Source: Teredinibacter purpureus (lineage in GTDB: Bacteria; Pseudomonadota; Gammaproteobacteria; Pseudomonadales; Cellvibrionaceae). Taken from it: a DNA stretch of 64,000 nucleotides. Below the pieces are notes generated by a model. The model saw nothing but the letters and a program-made list of their open reading frames with translations, was not told the DNA's origin and ran no database searches. A program made the translations under genes and the position numbers. Where the stretch lies: positions 4,309,501-4,373,500 of the forward strand of contig NZ_CP060092.1 of the NCBI RefSeq assembly GCF_014217335.1. Direction: 5' to 3'. Positions 22,926 through 30,275 of the stretch are shown piece by piece; position 1 is the stretch's first letter, and each line of letters starts with the position of its first letter.

Positions 22926-23184
22926 TTCAAATAATACAATCACCCTTTTATATTTCGCTAGTCTTGGCGAAAACTTAGGCACCACCCAAGAAACACTACC
23001 GTTAAACGGTATAGCGAACATTGCCGAGCTAATCGCAACGCTAAGCCAACGCGATTCAATTTGGGCAGAACAATTACGCTCAACTAAAATAAAATGTGCC
23101 GTCAACCAAACGATTAGGCATTACGAACATCCTTTACAGCACGGCGATGAAGTCGCGTTTTTTCCACCGGTAACGGGAGGCTAA
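22918..23184 (+). CDS. moaD: Molybdopterin synthase sulfur carrier subunit MoaD
   Basis: Ubiquitin-like small subunit whose C-terminal Gly-Gly is thiocarboxylated and donates sulphur to precursor Z. The protein ends FFPPVTGG, as required. The start at 22918 (ATG inside the end of moaC) gives 88 residues. A start at 22891 would overlap moaC by 35 bases and add an unrelated head. The moaE GTG lies 2 bases after the stop, so the two subunits are made together. Confidence 0.96.
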   Translation: MSNSNNTITLLYFASLGENLGTTQETLPLNGIANIAELIATLSQRDSIWAEQLRSTKIKCAVNQTIRHYEHPLQHGDEVAFFPPVTGG

Positions 23185-23185
23185 A

Positions 23186-23629
23186 GTGATACGCGTACAA
23201 ACTCAAGACTTTGACGTATCCCAAGAGTACACAGCGCTGCGCTGCGCCGGCGACAGTGGCGCGGTTGTCACGTTTGTTGGGCTGGTCCGCGAATTTACGT
23301 CCGGCGGCGCTTCTAACAACACCACATTCGAACTACAACATTATCCGGGCATGACAGAAAAAGTGTTAGACAAAATTGAAAGCCAAGCGCACAAGCGGTG
23401 GGCCTTGATGGAAACGACAATAATTCATCGCGTTGGCTCACTCCAAACCAACGATCAAATTGTCTTTGTAGGCGTTAGCAGTAAACACCGAGGAAATGCG
23501 TTCGCGGCCTGCGAATACATCATGGATATACTTAAAACCCAAGCACCCTTCTGGAAAAAAGAAGGTACGCAATGGGTAGACGCAAAAGACAGCGATCAAC
23601 AAGCCGCTGAACGCTGGCTAAAACCATGA
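23186..23629 (+). CDS. moaE: Molybdopterin synthase catalytic subunit MoaE
   Basis: Large subunit of molybdopterin synthase, which forms the dithiolene. Starts with GTG, supported by GGGAGG 6 bases upstream. Recognisable segments are FVGLVREFT, HRVGSLQ, VGVSSKHRGNAFAACEY and KTQAPFWKKE with the active-site Lys. Length 147 is typical. It shares four bases (ATGA) with the next gene, a small membrane protein. Confidence 0.97.
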   Translation: MIRVQTQDFDVSQEYTALRCAGDSGAVVTFVGLVREFTSGGASNNTTFELQHYPGMTEKVLDKIESQAHKRWALMETTIIHRVGSLQTNDQIVFVGVSSKHRGNAFAACEYIMDILKTQAPFWKKEGTQWVDAKDSDQQAAERWLKP

Positions 23630-23919
23630 ACAGCCGCTTTAACTGGGTCGCAATAAAAACGCTACTGGTTGAACACTACTCTTCCCCTCTCGAAAAAACC
23701 TTTAAGCAATTTCGTGCAGGTGCCATTTTTTTTGTGGCGGGCCTTATCATTATATACATCGCTCACACCTCGATACCTGAATCCGCAAAACAAGAACTGA
23801 TAATATTGGCTGGACTTGTTATAGGTGGGTGCGGATTTATCGTTGCTCTATTAGCCCACATTAGAATGCTGACCACCCGCATTTATAACTTTATAAACGA
23901 CAAGAAATCGTTCAAGTAA
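23626..23919 (+). CDS. Small two-helix membrane protein of unknown function
   Basis: 97 residues, not recognised. Two hydrophobic segments are clear (about residues 30-47 and 57-78), separated by a short charged loop, with basic residues at both ends. Both termini are therefore likely cytoplasmic. It starts within the end of moaE (ATGA overlap), so it is translationally coupled to the molybdopterin operon. It ends overlapping the tail of the convergent rsmJ by 8 bases. Coupling and hydrophobic pattern support a real gene. A role in molybdenum metabolism is only guilt by association. Confidence 0.7.
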   Translation: MNSRFNWVAIKTLLVEHYSSPLEKTFKQFRAGAIFFVAGLIIIYIAHTSIPESAKQELIILAGLVIGGCGFIVALLAHIRMLTTRIYNFINDKKSFK

Positions 23920-24706
23920 ATGCCTTTAAAGGATAAATATCGAAACGCCCGGACTTCCCCATCAATTGATAACCTGGCTCTCTACCCGCTAAATAAGGCG
24001 CTATTTTGGGACGTTTAACCACCACCCTATTTTCCGCCAAACCCAATGCCACCTCGAGAAGCCCCGCCGCATCATTATCATTACCCACAATGTCATGAAA
24101 AAACTGCATATCTTTTTTTACTTCAGCCGATTTTTTTCTAGACGGGAACATGGGATCCAGATAAACCACCTGATGCTTGCGGATGACCTCAGACACTAAC
24201 ACCTCCAAGCTATCACCTTTTACTAAATGCATTCGCGATATAATATCCAGAAGTTCAGGATCCTGATCGCACGCATAGTGTAACGCACGATTTAACCCGT
24301 CCTCCAATAGCACTCGAACGATGGGCGATCGCTCCACCAATGTCACACGGCAGCCTAGGCTTGCCATCACAAAAGCATCACCACCCATTCCGGCCGTTGC
24401 GTCAACCACACTAATATTGGCGGTTTTATTTAACCCAATGGCTTTTGCAATAGCCTGCCCTTTTCCTCCGCCATATTTTCGCCGATGCGCTTTCGCGCCT
24501 GAGATAAAATCGACACAACTGGCAACACGATTTTTCGACATTGAAGATGATATAAATATTTTTTCATCTGAAAAATGTAATTCATAATCGGTATTCTGTG
24601 CATCGGACACGCCTACCAATTCAAATCCCCATTCCTCCGAGAACGCTTTGGCCTGTAAAATTTTCGACGAATCAGGCTTCGCCACCACAACTATTTTCGG
24701 CATCAT
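23912..24706 (-). CDS. rsmJ: 16S rRNA (guanine-1516-N2)-methyltransferase RsmJ
   Basis: SAM-dependent methyltransferase that modifies G1516 of 16S rRNA. The SAM motif DATAGMGGDAFVMA and the family stretch YLDPMFPSRKKSAEVKKDM are diagnostic of RsmJ (YhiQ). Length 264 is usual. The first ATG overlaps the ExbD-like gene stop (ATGA), so it is the distal gene of the blaI-blaR-tonB-exbD string, although its function looks unrelated. A second ATG directly follows the first and could also be used. Confidence 0.95.
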   Translation of the reverse strand: MMPKIVVVAKPDSSKILQAKAFSEEWGFELVGVSDAQNTDYELHFSDEKIFISSSMSKNRVASCVDFISGAKAHRRKYGGGKGQAIAKAIGLNKTANISVVDATAGMGGDAFVMASLGCRVTLVERSPIVRVLLEDGLNRALHYACDQDPELLDIISRMHLVKGDSLEVLVSEVIRKHQVVYLDPMFPSRKKSAEVKKDMQFFHDIVGNDNDAAGLLEVALGLAENRVVVKRPKIAPYLAGREPGYQLMGKSGRFDIYPLKAFT

Positions 24707-25125
24707 ACCCCCGTAACGCTCCCGCTATCATTATACAGTTTTAACGGTGGTGGTTTTACATGTTCCTGTTTGGCAGCATCTAATAATGCAACGTACACCT
24801 GTACAGAAGAAGCTTCGTGCGCATAAACCACTACAGACACATCAGGATCAGCAACGAGCTGCTGCGACAGTAACGCCCGTGCAGCACCAATTTCAATACG
24901 TCTGGAATCAACAAACAATTCATTACGACTGTTTACGGTAAAGATTAATGGCGTCGACCAATTATCCATCGATGTACTCGCAGGGCTGCGCACCAAAGAC
25001 AACGATTGCTCGCGCACGAACGACGCTGTAACAACAAAAAATATGAGTAGGATAAACACGACGTCTAACATAGGGGTGAGATCCACGTCACTTTCAACGG
25101 TGTCAGATTTCCACGATTTCCGCAT
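24703..25125 (-). CDS. ExbD/TolR-family biopolymer transport protein
   Basis: Single-pass inner-membrane protein of the proton-driven ExbB-ExbD/TolQ-TolR type. The N-terminal membrane segment carries the hallmark DLTPMLDVVFILLIFFVV, whose Asp (PMLD) is the proton-relay residue. The C-terminal periplasmic domain follows. Length 140 is normal. No ExbB/TolQ partner gene lies anywhere in this window, so it must pair with a distant one or act differently. It follows the TonB-like gene after a terminator-like hairpin and overlaps rsmJ by four bases. Confidence 0.92.
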   Translation of the reverse strand: MRKSWKSDTVESDVDLTPMLDVVFILLIFFVVTASFVREQSLSLVRSPASTSMDNWSTPLIFTVNSRNELFVDSRRIEIGAARALLSQQLVADPDVSVVVYAHEASSVQVYVALLDAAKQEHVKPPPLKLYNDSGSVTGV

Positions 25126-25162
25126 TATTATTTCTCTCTGTTTAGCCTTGATCTCGCTTTTG

Positions 25163-25190
25163 AAAAAATGCGCTTCCTCCCGGAAGCGCT
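25163..25190 (-). terminator. Terminator-like hairpin between the TonB-like and ExbD-like genes
   Basis: GCGCTTCC/GGAAGCGC stem (25170-25177 with 25182-25189) and four-base loop. Read on the minus strand it is followed by A and six T. It lies about 32 bases after the TonB-like stop and may uncouple exbD expression from the upstream genes. Confidence 0.75.
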
Positions 25191-25221
25191 AAAGGGCACT
25201 ACTGACAAAATTTTTTCTTCT

Positions 25222-25875
25222 CTATTTTTCCATTTCAAAGCGGACACGCCTCGTCATACCGTCGAACCGAACCGGCTTGTCATCGTAGATTTTGGGTTGA
25301 AAGCGCCAACGAGCCACCGCATCGGTTGCTGATTTTTCAAAAATACCCTCGGGCTCGGCTTGTATAACCCTTATATTATCGGTACCCCCAAACGCCGTGA
25401 CATCAAACATAACATCAACATAACCACTAATTTCTCGTCGTACCGCCGCGGCAGGGTATCGTGGAGCAGCAAGATACTGGGCGATCGGAACATTCGCACC
25501 AAACGACACTTTTAAGGTGTCACTCGTGGCAACTGTATGCCCGGTTTTAGGCAGACTATATTCAATAGTCGTATCGATTTTATCTACGGTTGCGGGAAGC
25601 TCCGGCGTATCGGGTATTTCTTTCGGTTTATCTGGCGGCACTGATTTGCGCGTTTCAATAATGGGTTCTTCCCAAAAAACCTCTTGAATAACCGTTGTTT
25701 CCGTCTCGTCTATCACAACGTCGGCCATTGCAATTAGACGCTCCATTAAAACCAGTAAGCCCAAGGTTATAATGGCCGCGAGTGGTGCCACCTGCAGCCA
25801 TCGACTGACACTACCGGTGGCCTCTTCGTCGATACTTATAATAGAAATTTTCTTCTGCATTAGATTATTGCGCAT
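25222..25875 (-). CDS. TonB-family energy transducer
   Basis: 217 residues: short cytoplasmic head, one membrane segment around residues 27-48, a Pro-rich periplasmic linker (PPDKPKEIPDTPELPAT) and a C-terminal TonB domain with PRYPAAAVRREISGYVDVMF. TonB proteins couple ExbB/ExbD to outer-membrane receptors. The start has a strong AGGAG five to seven bases upstream. The setting next to an ExbD-like gene and an M56 protease that carries its own TonB domain suggests a dedicated system. I cannot tell which receptor it serves. Confidence 0.9.
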   Translation of the reverse strand: MRNNLMQKKISIISIDEEATGSVSRWLQVAPLAAIITLGLLVLMERLIAMADVVIDETETTVIQEVFWEEPIIETRKSVPPDKPKEIPDTPELPATVDKIDTTIEYSLPKTGHTVATSDTLKVSFGANVPIAQYLAAPRYPAAAVRREISGYVDVMFDVTAFGGTDNIRVIQAEPEGIFEKSATDAVARWRFQPKIYDDKPVRFDGMTRRVRFEMEK

Positions 25876-25901
25876 GGATACTCTCCTGTGTGGAACCAGT
25901 A

Positions 25902-27494
25902 TTACGTCAGCGGTGCATCTAAAATAAACACAAATGTTTCTGAGACATTTTTTGTTGTAACCGGTATGCCGTCAATTGATAACGGCATAAACCGAAACTC
26001 TTTCAATGCAGCGAGTACCGCACGATTAAAAATCGTACTAGGTTCGGCCACAATAATCGTGGGGTTTTCTATATAGCCAAGTGTATTTACATCAAACTGC
26101 ACAACAACTCGACCGGTTATATTCCGCTCTATGGCCTTGCGCGGATACTTTGGCGAAACCACCTTAATTGGGATATACCCTTGCACTTCCACGTGTGACC
26201 GATCAACGTTTACCCTCTCGATGACAACAGCCTTATCAATATCAAGCGCGTTTTCGATTTCCCGAAAAACTACCATTTGCTCTTCTGGAACCTTCGGTAT
26301 GTTGACTGTAGTGCGGGGCTTAACCTCACGACGCACTTGTGCAAGTAGTTTCTCGGCCTGTTCTTTTTCGGTCGTAACCGCATACGTTGGGTAATCTATT
26401 GCCATCTGCCTTAACATCCATTGAATGCGACTAGCCTTGTTTGCAATTGGCGACTCTGTGGGTACGAGTAGCAATGGCACTTGTGCGGGAATTGGATAGT
26501 AGGCGTCATCCCATAGCGTGAGCTTGCCAACGGCCTCTACTTTCATCATTGCAATAGGAGACAAGCTACACATCAACACAGCCGTTACGCCAATTAACTG
26601 CCATAGATTTAATCTATTTTTTCGTCTGCAAGGGTCCAACACTCGGTTAATGCGTTCATACAATTCAGAACCACGTAAATAGCTCAATGCGAATGCAGAA
26701 TGTTTCTGATCACTCGACAGCTCTAGCAAGTCATCCGCATATTCCGCTCGACAGTTAAAGCTTTCAACAACACGATCGTCACACGCTACCTCGGCATAAA
26801 CATTTAGATGCCGGCTTACAATCCACACAAAGGGTATTGGCCAAGCCACAACGCAGACAAATCTTATAACCATTTTTACCAGCCAATCATTGCGCTCGAT
26901 ATGTGCAAGCTCGTGCGCGAGCACCCGCTCTAACCTGTCCGCTGTCCATGTTTCATAACAACTCGGCAACAACAAAATGGGCGCTTTCCATTTCCAAACC
27001 AACGGTGTTTGAAGCTGATGGCTTATTTTTATATGAGGGCGCCTATTACCCGTTTTTATATGAATTTCAATTTTCTGTAGCGCCCTCACTAAACCTTTTT
27101 TTTCGGTCTTGTTTAGCGATCGGCTTTGCACTGTTATCTGTTGTGCATCGCTCACGCATTGAAGGGTGTAAACCAGCCCCCAACACACGCCAAGGCTGTA
27201 TAGGCCTAGCATTACATAAAGGATTGCAATATCCCGAGAATACTCTCCTACTCGTACAGACAGTCGCGCTGCTTGCACGAACGACTCAGGCAATATAGAT
27301 AGTGACCAGTGCGGTAAAAGGGAGAGCATCAACGTCAAACATACGATTGCCGCTATCGCGCATAATAGGTAGCGGTGGTTTACCGCTGCAGATCGAAAAG
27401 TAGCTCTTTGCATAATGACCAGTACAAAAGCAAAACACAGCACAGGTTTTAACCAATAGTGTGCCAGTATTTGTACAAGGTCGACCGATATCAT
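25902..27494 (-). CDS. M56 (BlaR1/MecR1-type) membrane metalloprotease with C-terminal TonB domain
   Basis: Membrane zinc protease with several N-terminal helices (about 15-110), the HExxH motif at residues 194-198 (LAHELAHIE), another helix near 305-325, a linker, and a TonB-type C-terminal domain from about residue 430 (VSPKYPRKAIERNITGRVVV). BlaR1-type proteases sense a signal outside the membrane and cleave a BlaI-type repressor. Here the usual penicillin-binding sensor domain is replaced by the TonB fold. It overlaps the BlaI-type gene by four bases (ATGA), so the two are translated together. This fits a two-protein signalling switch, but the signal is unknown. Confidence 0.9.
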   Translation of the reverse strand: MISVDLVQILAHYWLKPVLCFAFVLVIMQRATFRSAAVNHRYLLCAIAAIVCLTLMLSLLPHWSLSILPESFVQAARLSVRVGEYSRDIAILYVMLGLYSLGVCWGLVYTLQCVSDAQQITVQSRSLNKTEKKGLVRALQKIEIHIKTGNRRPHIKISHQLQTPLVWKWKAPILLLPSCYETWTADRLERVLAHELAHIERNDWLVKMVIRFVCVVAWPIPFVWIVSRHLNVYAEVACDDRVVESFNCRAEYADDLLELSSDQKHSAFALSYLRGSELYERINRVLDPCRRKNRLNLWQLIGVTAVLMCSLSPIAMMKVEAVGKLTLWDDAYYPIPAQVPLLLVPTESPIANKASRIQWMLRQMAIDYPTYAVTTEKEQAEKLLAQVRREVKPRTTVNIPKVPEEQMVVFREIENALDIDKAVVIERVNVDRSHVEVQGYIPIKVVSPKYPRKAIERNITGRVVVQFDVNTLGYIENPTIIVAEPSTIFNRAVLAALKEFRFMPLSIDGIPVTTKNVSETFVFILDAPLT

Positions 27495-27895
27495 TTTTCG
27501 TCCTCAGCGCGTCTAAGCGATTTAATCCGGGCAATATTCCGCTCAAGCTCTTCAATTTCCCTAACCGATAAATCGCTACCGTCCATATCGAGCAAAGCAT
27601 TCATCGCTTTGGCTTTCGAGCCCTTAAAAAAAGTTTTCAAAACTCGCTCTATCGCCGACTGACTGGCTTTTTGTTGGGCGACTGTTGGGCGGTAGATGTA
27701 TTTCGCTCCTTCCTGCCGAAAGCCAACCAATTCTTTTTCGACTAAGCGTGCTATTAGCGCCCGTACCGCCGAGTACCCGGGAGGATTCGGAATTTTCGCT
27801 TGCACGTCATGGGCCGAGGCTTCACCAACCTCATACAACACATCCATGATTTGGCGCTCACGCCGGCTTAAATTTAAATGGGATAACGGTGGCAT
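27491..27895 (-). CDS. BlaI/MecI-family transcriptional repressor
   Basis: 134 residues with the winged-helix start LSRRERQIMDVLYEVGEASAHDV and the YSAVRALIARLVEKELVG recognition region typical of BlaI/MecI/CopY. A strong AGGAGG lies before the ATG. These repressors dimerise and are inactivated by cleavage by the partner M56 protease, encoded directly downstream. The likely operators are the palindromes at 27952-27990 and 28008-28019 in its own upstream region. No beta-lactamase gene is nearby. Confidence 0.94.
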   Translation of the reverse strand: MPPLSHLNLSRRERQIMDVLYEVGEASAHDVQAKIPNPPGYSAVRALIARLVEKELVGFRQEGAKYIYRPTVAQQKASQSAIERVLKTFFKGSKAKAMNALLDMDGSDLSVREIEELERNIARIKSLRRAEDEK

Positions 27896-27951
27896 ACGCC
27901 CTCCTTCAGTACCAACACAACAACTTCACTACAAGACAACCAATTCGCTGC

Positions 27952-27990
27952 AGTGCTGTTTTTTTAGCATCATGCTGTAAAATTAGCACT
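27952..27990. promoter_or_regulatory. Concentric dyad, candidate operator of the BlaI-type repressor
   Basis: Inner palindrome AGCATCATGCT (27966-27976) is centred at 27971. An outer pair AGTGCT (27952-27957) and AGCACT (27985-27990) is centred on exactly the same base. The spacers are T-rich and A-rich and add further matches. It lies 57-95 bases upstream of the repressor start. Assignment to BlaI is an inference from position and symmetry. Confidence 0.55.
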
Positions 27991-28007
27991 CATCAACGTT
28001 GCCCGCA

Positions 28008-28031
28008 AGCATTAATGCTATTTTTTTAGCA
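28008..28031. promoter_or_regulatory. Second palindrome upstream of the BlaI-type gene
   Basis: Perfect 12-base palindrome AGCATTAATGCT (28008-28019), followed by TTTTTTTAGCA (28021-28031), an 11-mer that also occurs at 27959-27969 within the first dyad. The shared AGCAT/ATGCT half-sites suggest two operator copies about 42 bases apart, centre to centre (four helical turns). Function is inferred. Confidence 0.45.
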
Positions 28032-28126
28032 CCACCAAATTGAATGAATAGATTAAATCAATCAATAAAGGCTCTAATGGTATGTGAATACTTACGTACT
28101 TTTGCCGTGACAGTTACTTCACGCAT

Positions 28127-28151
28127 AAAAAAACCCGCGACTGAGCGCGGG
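28127..28151 (-). terminator. Rho-independent terminator after the OmpA-like lipoprotein gene
   Basis: CCCGCG/CGCGGG stem (28134-28139 with 28146-28151), six-base loop. On the minus strand it is followed by seven T. It lies 27 bases past the stop. Confidence 0.9.
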
Positions 28152-28177
28152 CTATTGTATGCAATACGAATCTAGTG

Positions 28178-28840
28178 CTATTCGGTTGCCTCTAGCTTTA
28201 GCTCAACGCGACGATTTTGTTGTCTACCACTGGCATTTGCATTAGAAGCTACCGGGTATCGCGGCCCGTATCCTGTTGTATCAACACGGCCAGATGCAAC
28301 TTGACGTTGAATTAAATACGCTCCAACGCTTTCGGCTCTTTGCTCACTTAACGTCTGATTAAACTCAAGTGAGCCGGTTGAATCTGTATGGCCCGATACA
28401 CTTATAGAGGTTTTCTTAAATTCAGCGAGTACCTTGCTCACTGAATCCAGTACGGAATAGAACTCCGATTTAATGTCATATCGCGACGTCGCAAATGTGA
28501 TATTCCCTGGCATCACTAAATGAATGGTGTCTCCTTCCCGTCGAACCTGTACGCCACTCCCCTGAAGCTCTGCACGCAATTTCGCCTCTTGGCGGTCCAT
28601 GTAGTAACCCACCCCACCGCCAACTGCTGCGCCTGCAAGGGCTCCAGTAATTATGCTCTTATCACGATCTTTTTTACCGGCCGTTGCTGCTCCTATAATG
28701 GCGCCCGTAACGGCTCCAATACCTGCTCCCTTAGCTGTATTACTCGCTTGCTGCTCACCCGTGTACGGATCAACCGTTGTACAACCCGTAATAGCACCAA
28801 CAGACAACAACATTGCACTAAGAATAATGGGCCTATTCAT
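28178..28840 (-). CDS. OmpA-family lipoprotein with glycine zipper
   Basis: 220 residues. A lipoprotein signal peptide ends in the lipobox ITGC (Cys20). A Gly/Ala-rich zipper follows (GAGIGAVTGAIIGAAT and GALAGAAVGGGVGYYM, about residues 37-85). The C-terminal OmpA domain (about 105-215) has the peptidoglycan-binding pattern SGHTDSTGS and LSEQRAESV. This architecture is that of YiaD-like proteins that tie the outer membrane to peptidoglycan. A clear GGAGG precedes the ATG. It diverges from the leucine-rich-repeat lipoprotein gene and ends at a good terminator. Outer-membrane location is inferred from the lipobox. Confidence 0.92.
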   Translation of the reverse strand: MNRPIILSAMLLSVGAITGCTTVDPYTGEQQASNTAKGAGIGAVTGAIIGAATAGKKDRDKSIITGALAGAAVGGGVGYYMDRQEAKLRAELQGSGVQVRREGDTIHLVMPGNITFATSRYDIKSEFYSVLDSVSKVLAEFKKTSISVSGHTDSTGSLEFNQTLSEQRAESVGAYLIQRQVASGRVDTTGYGPRYPVASNANASGRQQNRRVELKLEATE

Positions 28841-28924
28841 AAAACCTCCAAGGAATTAACGCGTTAATCGTTTAAAATAACATCATAGGCGGGAATTTAA
28901 CCGCCCTTATTGAGAACCGCTATT

Positions 28925-29470
28925 ATGACAACTTTTTATTCTATTCTACGTCAACTGCCACCCATTTTATGCGCAACCCTATGCTTACCCGCCTTATTAC
29001 TGGCTGGATGCAGCCAGTACCAGCTCAATATCAATAACCGTATAGTGTATGACCCTCTCGAATTTCGTCAAAGTATCCGTTTTGCCGACACTGCGCTAGA
29101 GGTGTGTGTAAAACACGTACTGACTGAAATGAACATTACATCTGCAAGCCAATTGCGACGCTTACAATGCGGGCCAGGCCACATTCAGTCTCTAGAAGGC
29201 CTCGAAATTTTTATACACTTAGAGCAATTTGCCGCAGCCGAAAACAACATCAGCAATATTACGGCGCTGAAAAAAATCGCGGGGCTCACCCACCTTAATC
29301 TCTCCGGAAACAATATTATCGACGCCAGCTCACTAAGCGCTCACGCTAAATTAAGGCTTGTGAATATAGAGGGGAATGTAAATCTGAAATGTGAAACCTT
29401 GTCGCAGCTTAATCAGCAGGCCGAACTGGAATTGAACGCACCCGAACACTGCAGCGCTAGGTCACGCTAA
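28925..29470 (+). CDS. Leucine-rich-repeat lipoprotein
   Basis: Signal peptide with lipobox LLLAGC, then a region without clear resemblance (about residues 25-85). Next come three or four short leucine-rich repeats such as IQSLEGLEIFIHLEQ and LTHLNLSGNNI (internalin-like spacing of about 22), and a Cys-containing tail. The ATG at 28925 is preferred to a TTG five codons upstream, though neither has a strong Shine-Dalgarno. Length 181. Probably an outer-membrane or periplasmic protein with a binding role; specific function unknown. It converges with the PilZ gene, leaving a 12-base gap. Confidence 0.8.
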   Translation: MTTFYSILRQLPPILCATLCLPALLLAGCSQYQLNINNRIVYDPLEFRQSIRFADTALEVCVKHVLTEMNITSASQLRRLQCGPGHIQSLEGLEIFIHLEQFAAAENNISNITALKKIAGLTHLNLSGNNIIDASSLSAHAKLRLVNIEGNVNLKCETLSQLNQQAELELNAPEHCSARSR

Positions 29471-29482
29471 GTACGCGACAAT

Positions 29483-29755
29483 CTATTCAGCGCGGGCAAA
29501 CATTAAACCAATAGTATTGCGAGTGGCGTGCATCACCTTCATCGTTACAGGCTCATCATTAATTGGGCCTATAACCTTTCTAAATTTCACCGACACAATG
29601 GTTCCCACTGGGGGGGTTGGGTGGTTTTCCACGCTCACTTGCGCGCCCCCATCGGAAATATCACGCGCAAAGCCAATGATTGAGCCAAACGCAGGGTGAA
29701 TGATTTCAACACGAATCGATGTTGCTGTACGCTCATATTTCCGCCGCTCATCCAC
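29483..29755 (-). CDS. PilZ domain protein
   Basis: About 90 residues consisting of one PilZ domain. The cyclic-di-GMP-binding motifs RRKYER at the very N-terminus and DISDGGAQ (D/NxSxxG) near residue 33 are both present, so it can plausibly bind c-di-GMP. The start could be GTG at 29755 or TTG at 29758. Both are within range of the AAAGGAG upstream, and I favour GTG. No partner enzyme is nearby, so the controlled process (motility, matrix or other) is unknown. Its upstream region contains paired DnaA boxes about 120 bases away. Confidence 0.9.
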   Translation of the reverse strand: MDERRKYERTATSIRVEIIHPAFGSIIGFARDISDGGAQVSVENHPTPPVGTIVSVKFRKVIGPINDEPVTMKVMHATRNTIGLMFARAE

Positions 29756-29758
29756 CAA

Positions 29759-30275
29759 AAAAATCTCCTTTCACACACTATTGTTGTTGTCTAGCTACCA
29801 ACGCTACTTTACGTACTTTTATAAGCTTAGCCCACAACCAGAGGTTTGAAAGCACCCCCTTTTAAATGCCTTTGTGCTTATCCACAAAAACTGTGGATAA
29901 CTCTGTGTGGAATCTCTTTACAGTCGTCTCTATGAACCACGTTTTGTACGCCACGGCCACTTTGATGGCAATTTAATCAATTTCAATTAACCTATAAATA
30001 TCAATAAGTTACACTTACATACAAGCCTTTAAGGCTTTTTGAATGTTTTTTGACGCGTTTATGTGGCTTTTCGTAACGGCATGTGGAAAAGATTAAGAAG
30101 AGACTTTGCGGGACACAAGAAGAAAGTAGTTACTCACTTCGGTAACACTCACAAATTTCGCCTAGAATCAACTCCACACAAAGAAAGATACACACGCCAA
30201 AATTTGACGCTATGACGCCCTTTTCAACAGCGGAAAGCAAGCCTGTTACCCGCCATCAAACAATGGGTAACATAC
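29759..30275. other. Gene-free region with DnaA boxes
   Basis: 517 bases with no supportable gene. It contains an inverted pair of perfect DnaA boxes at 29878-29900, a third box with one mismatch (TGTGGAAAA, 30082-30090), an AT-rich stretch at about 29969-30018, and a short hairpin AAGCCT/AGGCTT with T run (30023-30040). A GTTACCC/GGGTAAC repeat at about 30244-30270 lies just past the stop of the metallo-beta-lactamase gene and may be its terminator, although there is no T run. Confidence 0.5.
29878..29900. promoter_or_regulatory. Inverted pair of consensus DnaA boxes
   Basis: TTATCCACA at 29878-29886 and TGTGGATAA at 29892-29900, separated by five bases. Both match the strict E. coli R1-type consensus exactly. 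A degenerate TGTGTGGAA follows at 29904-29912. The arrangement resembles the core of pseudomonad oriC, but dnaA, gidA and rpmH are not adjacent. A DnaA titration or reactivation site, a regulatory site, or an origin remnant are all possible. Confidence 0.6.

Noticed and set aside
24703..27895. Beta-lactam resistance locus
   Set aside because: No beta-lactamase or penicillin-binding sensor domain is present; only the repressor and protease types match.
29759..30275. Calling this region the chromosomal origin
   Set aside because: DnaA boxes are excellent, but dnaA, gidA/mnmG and rpmH are absent and no 13-mer unwinding repeats were recognised, so only DnaA sites are annotated.
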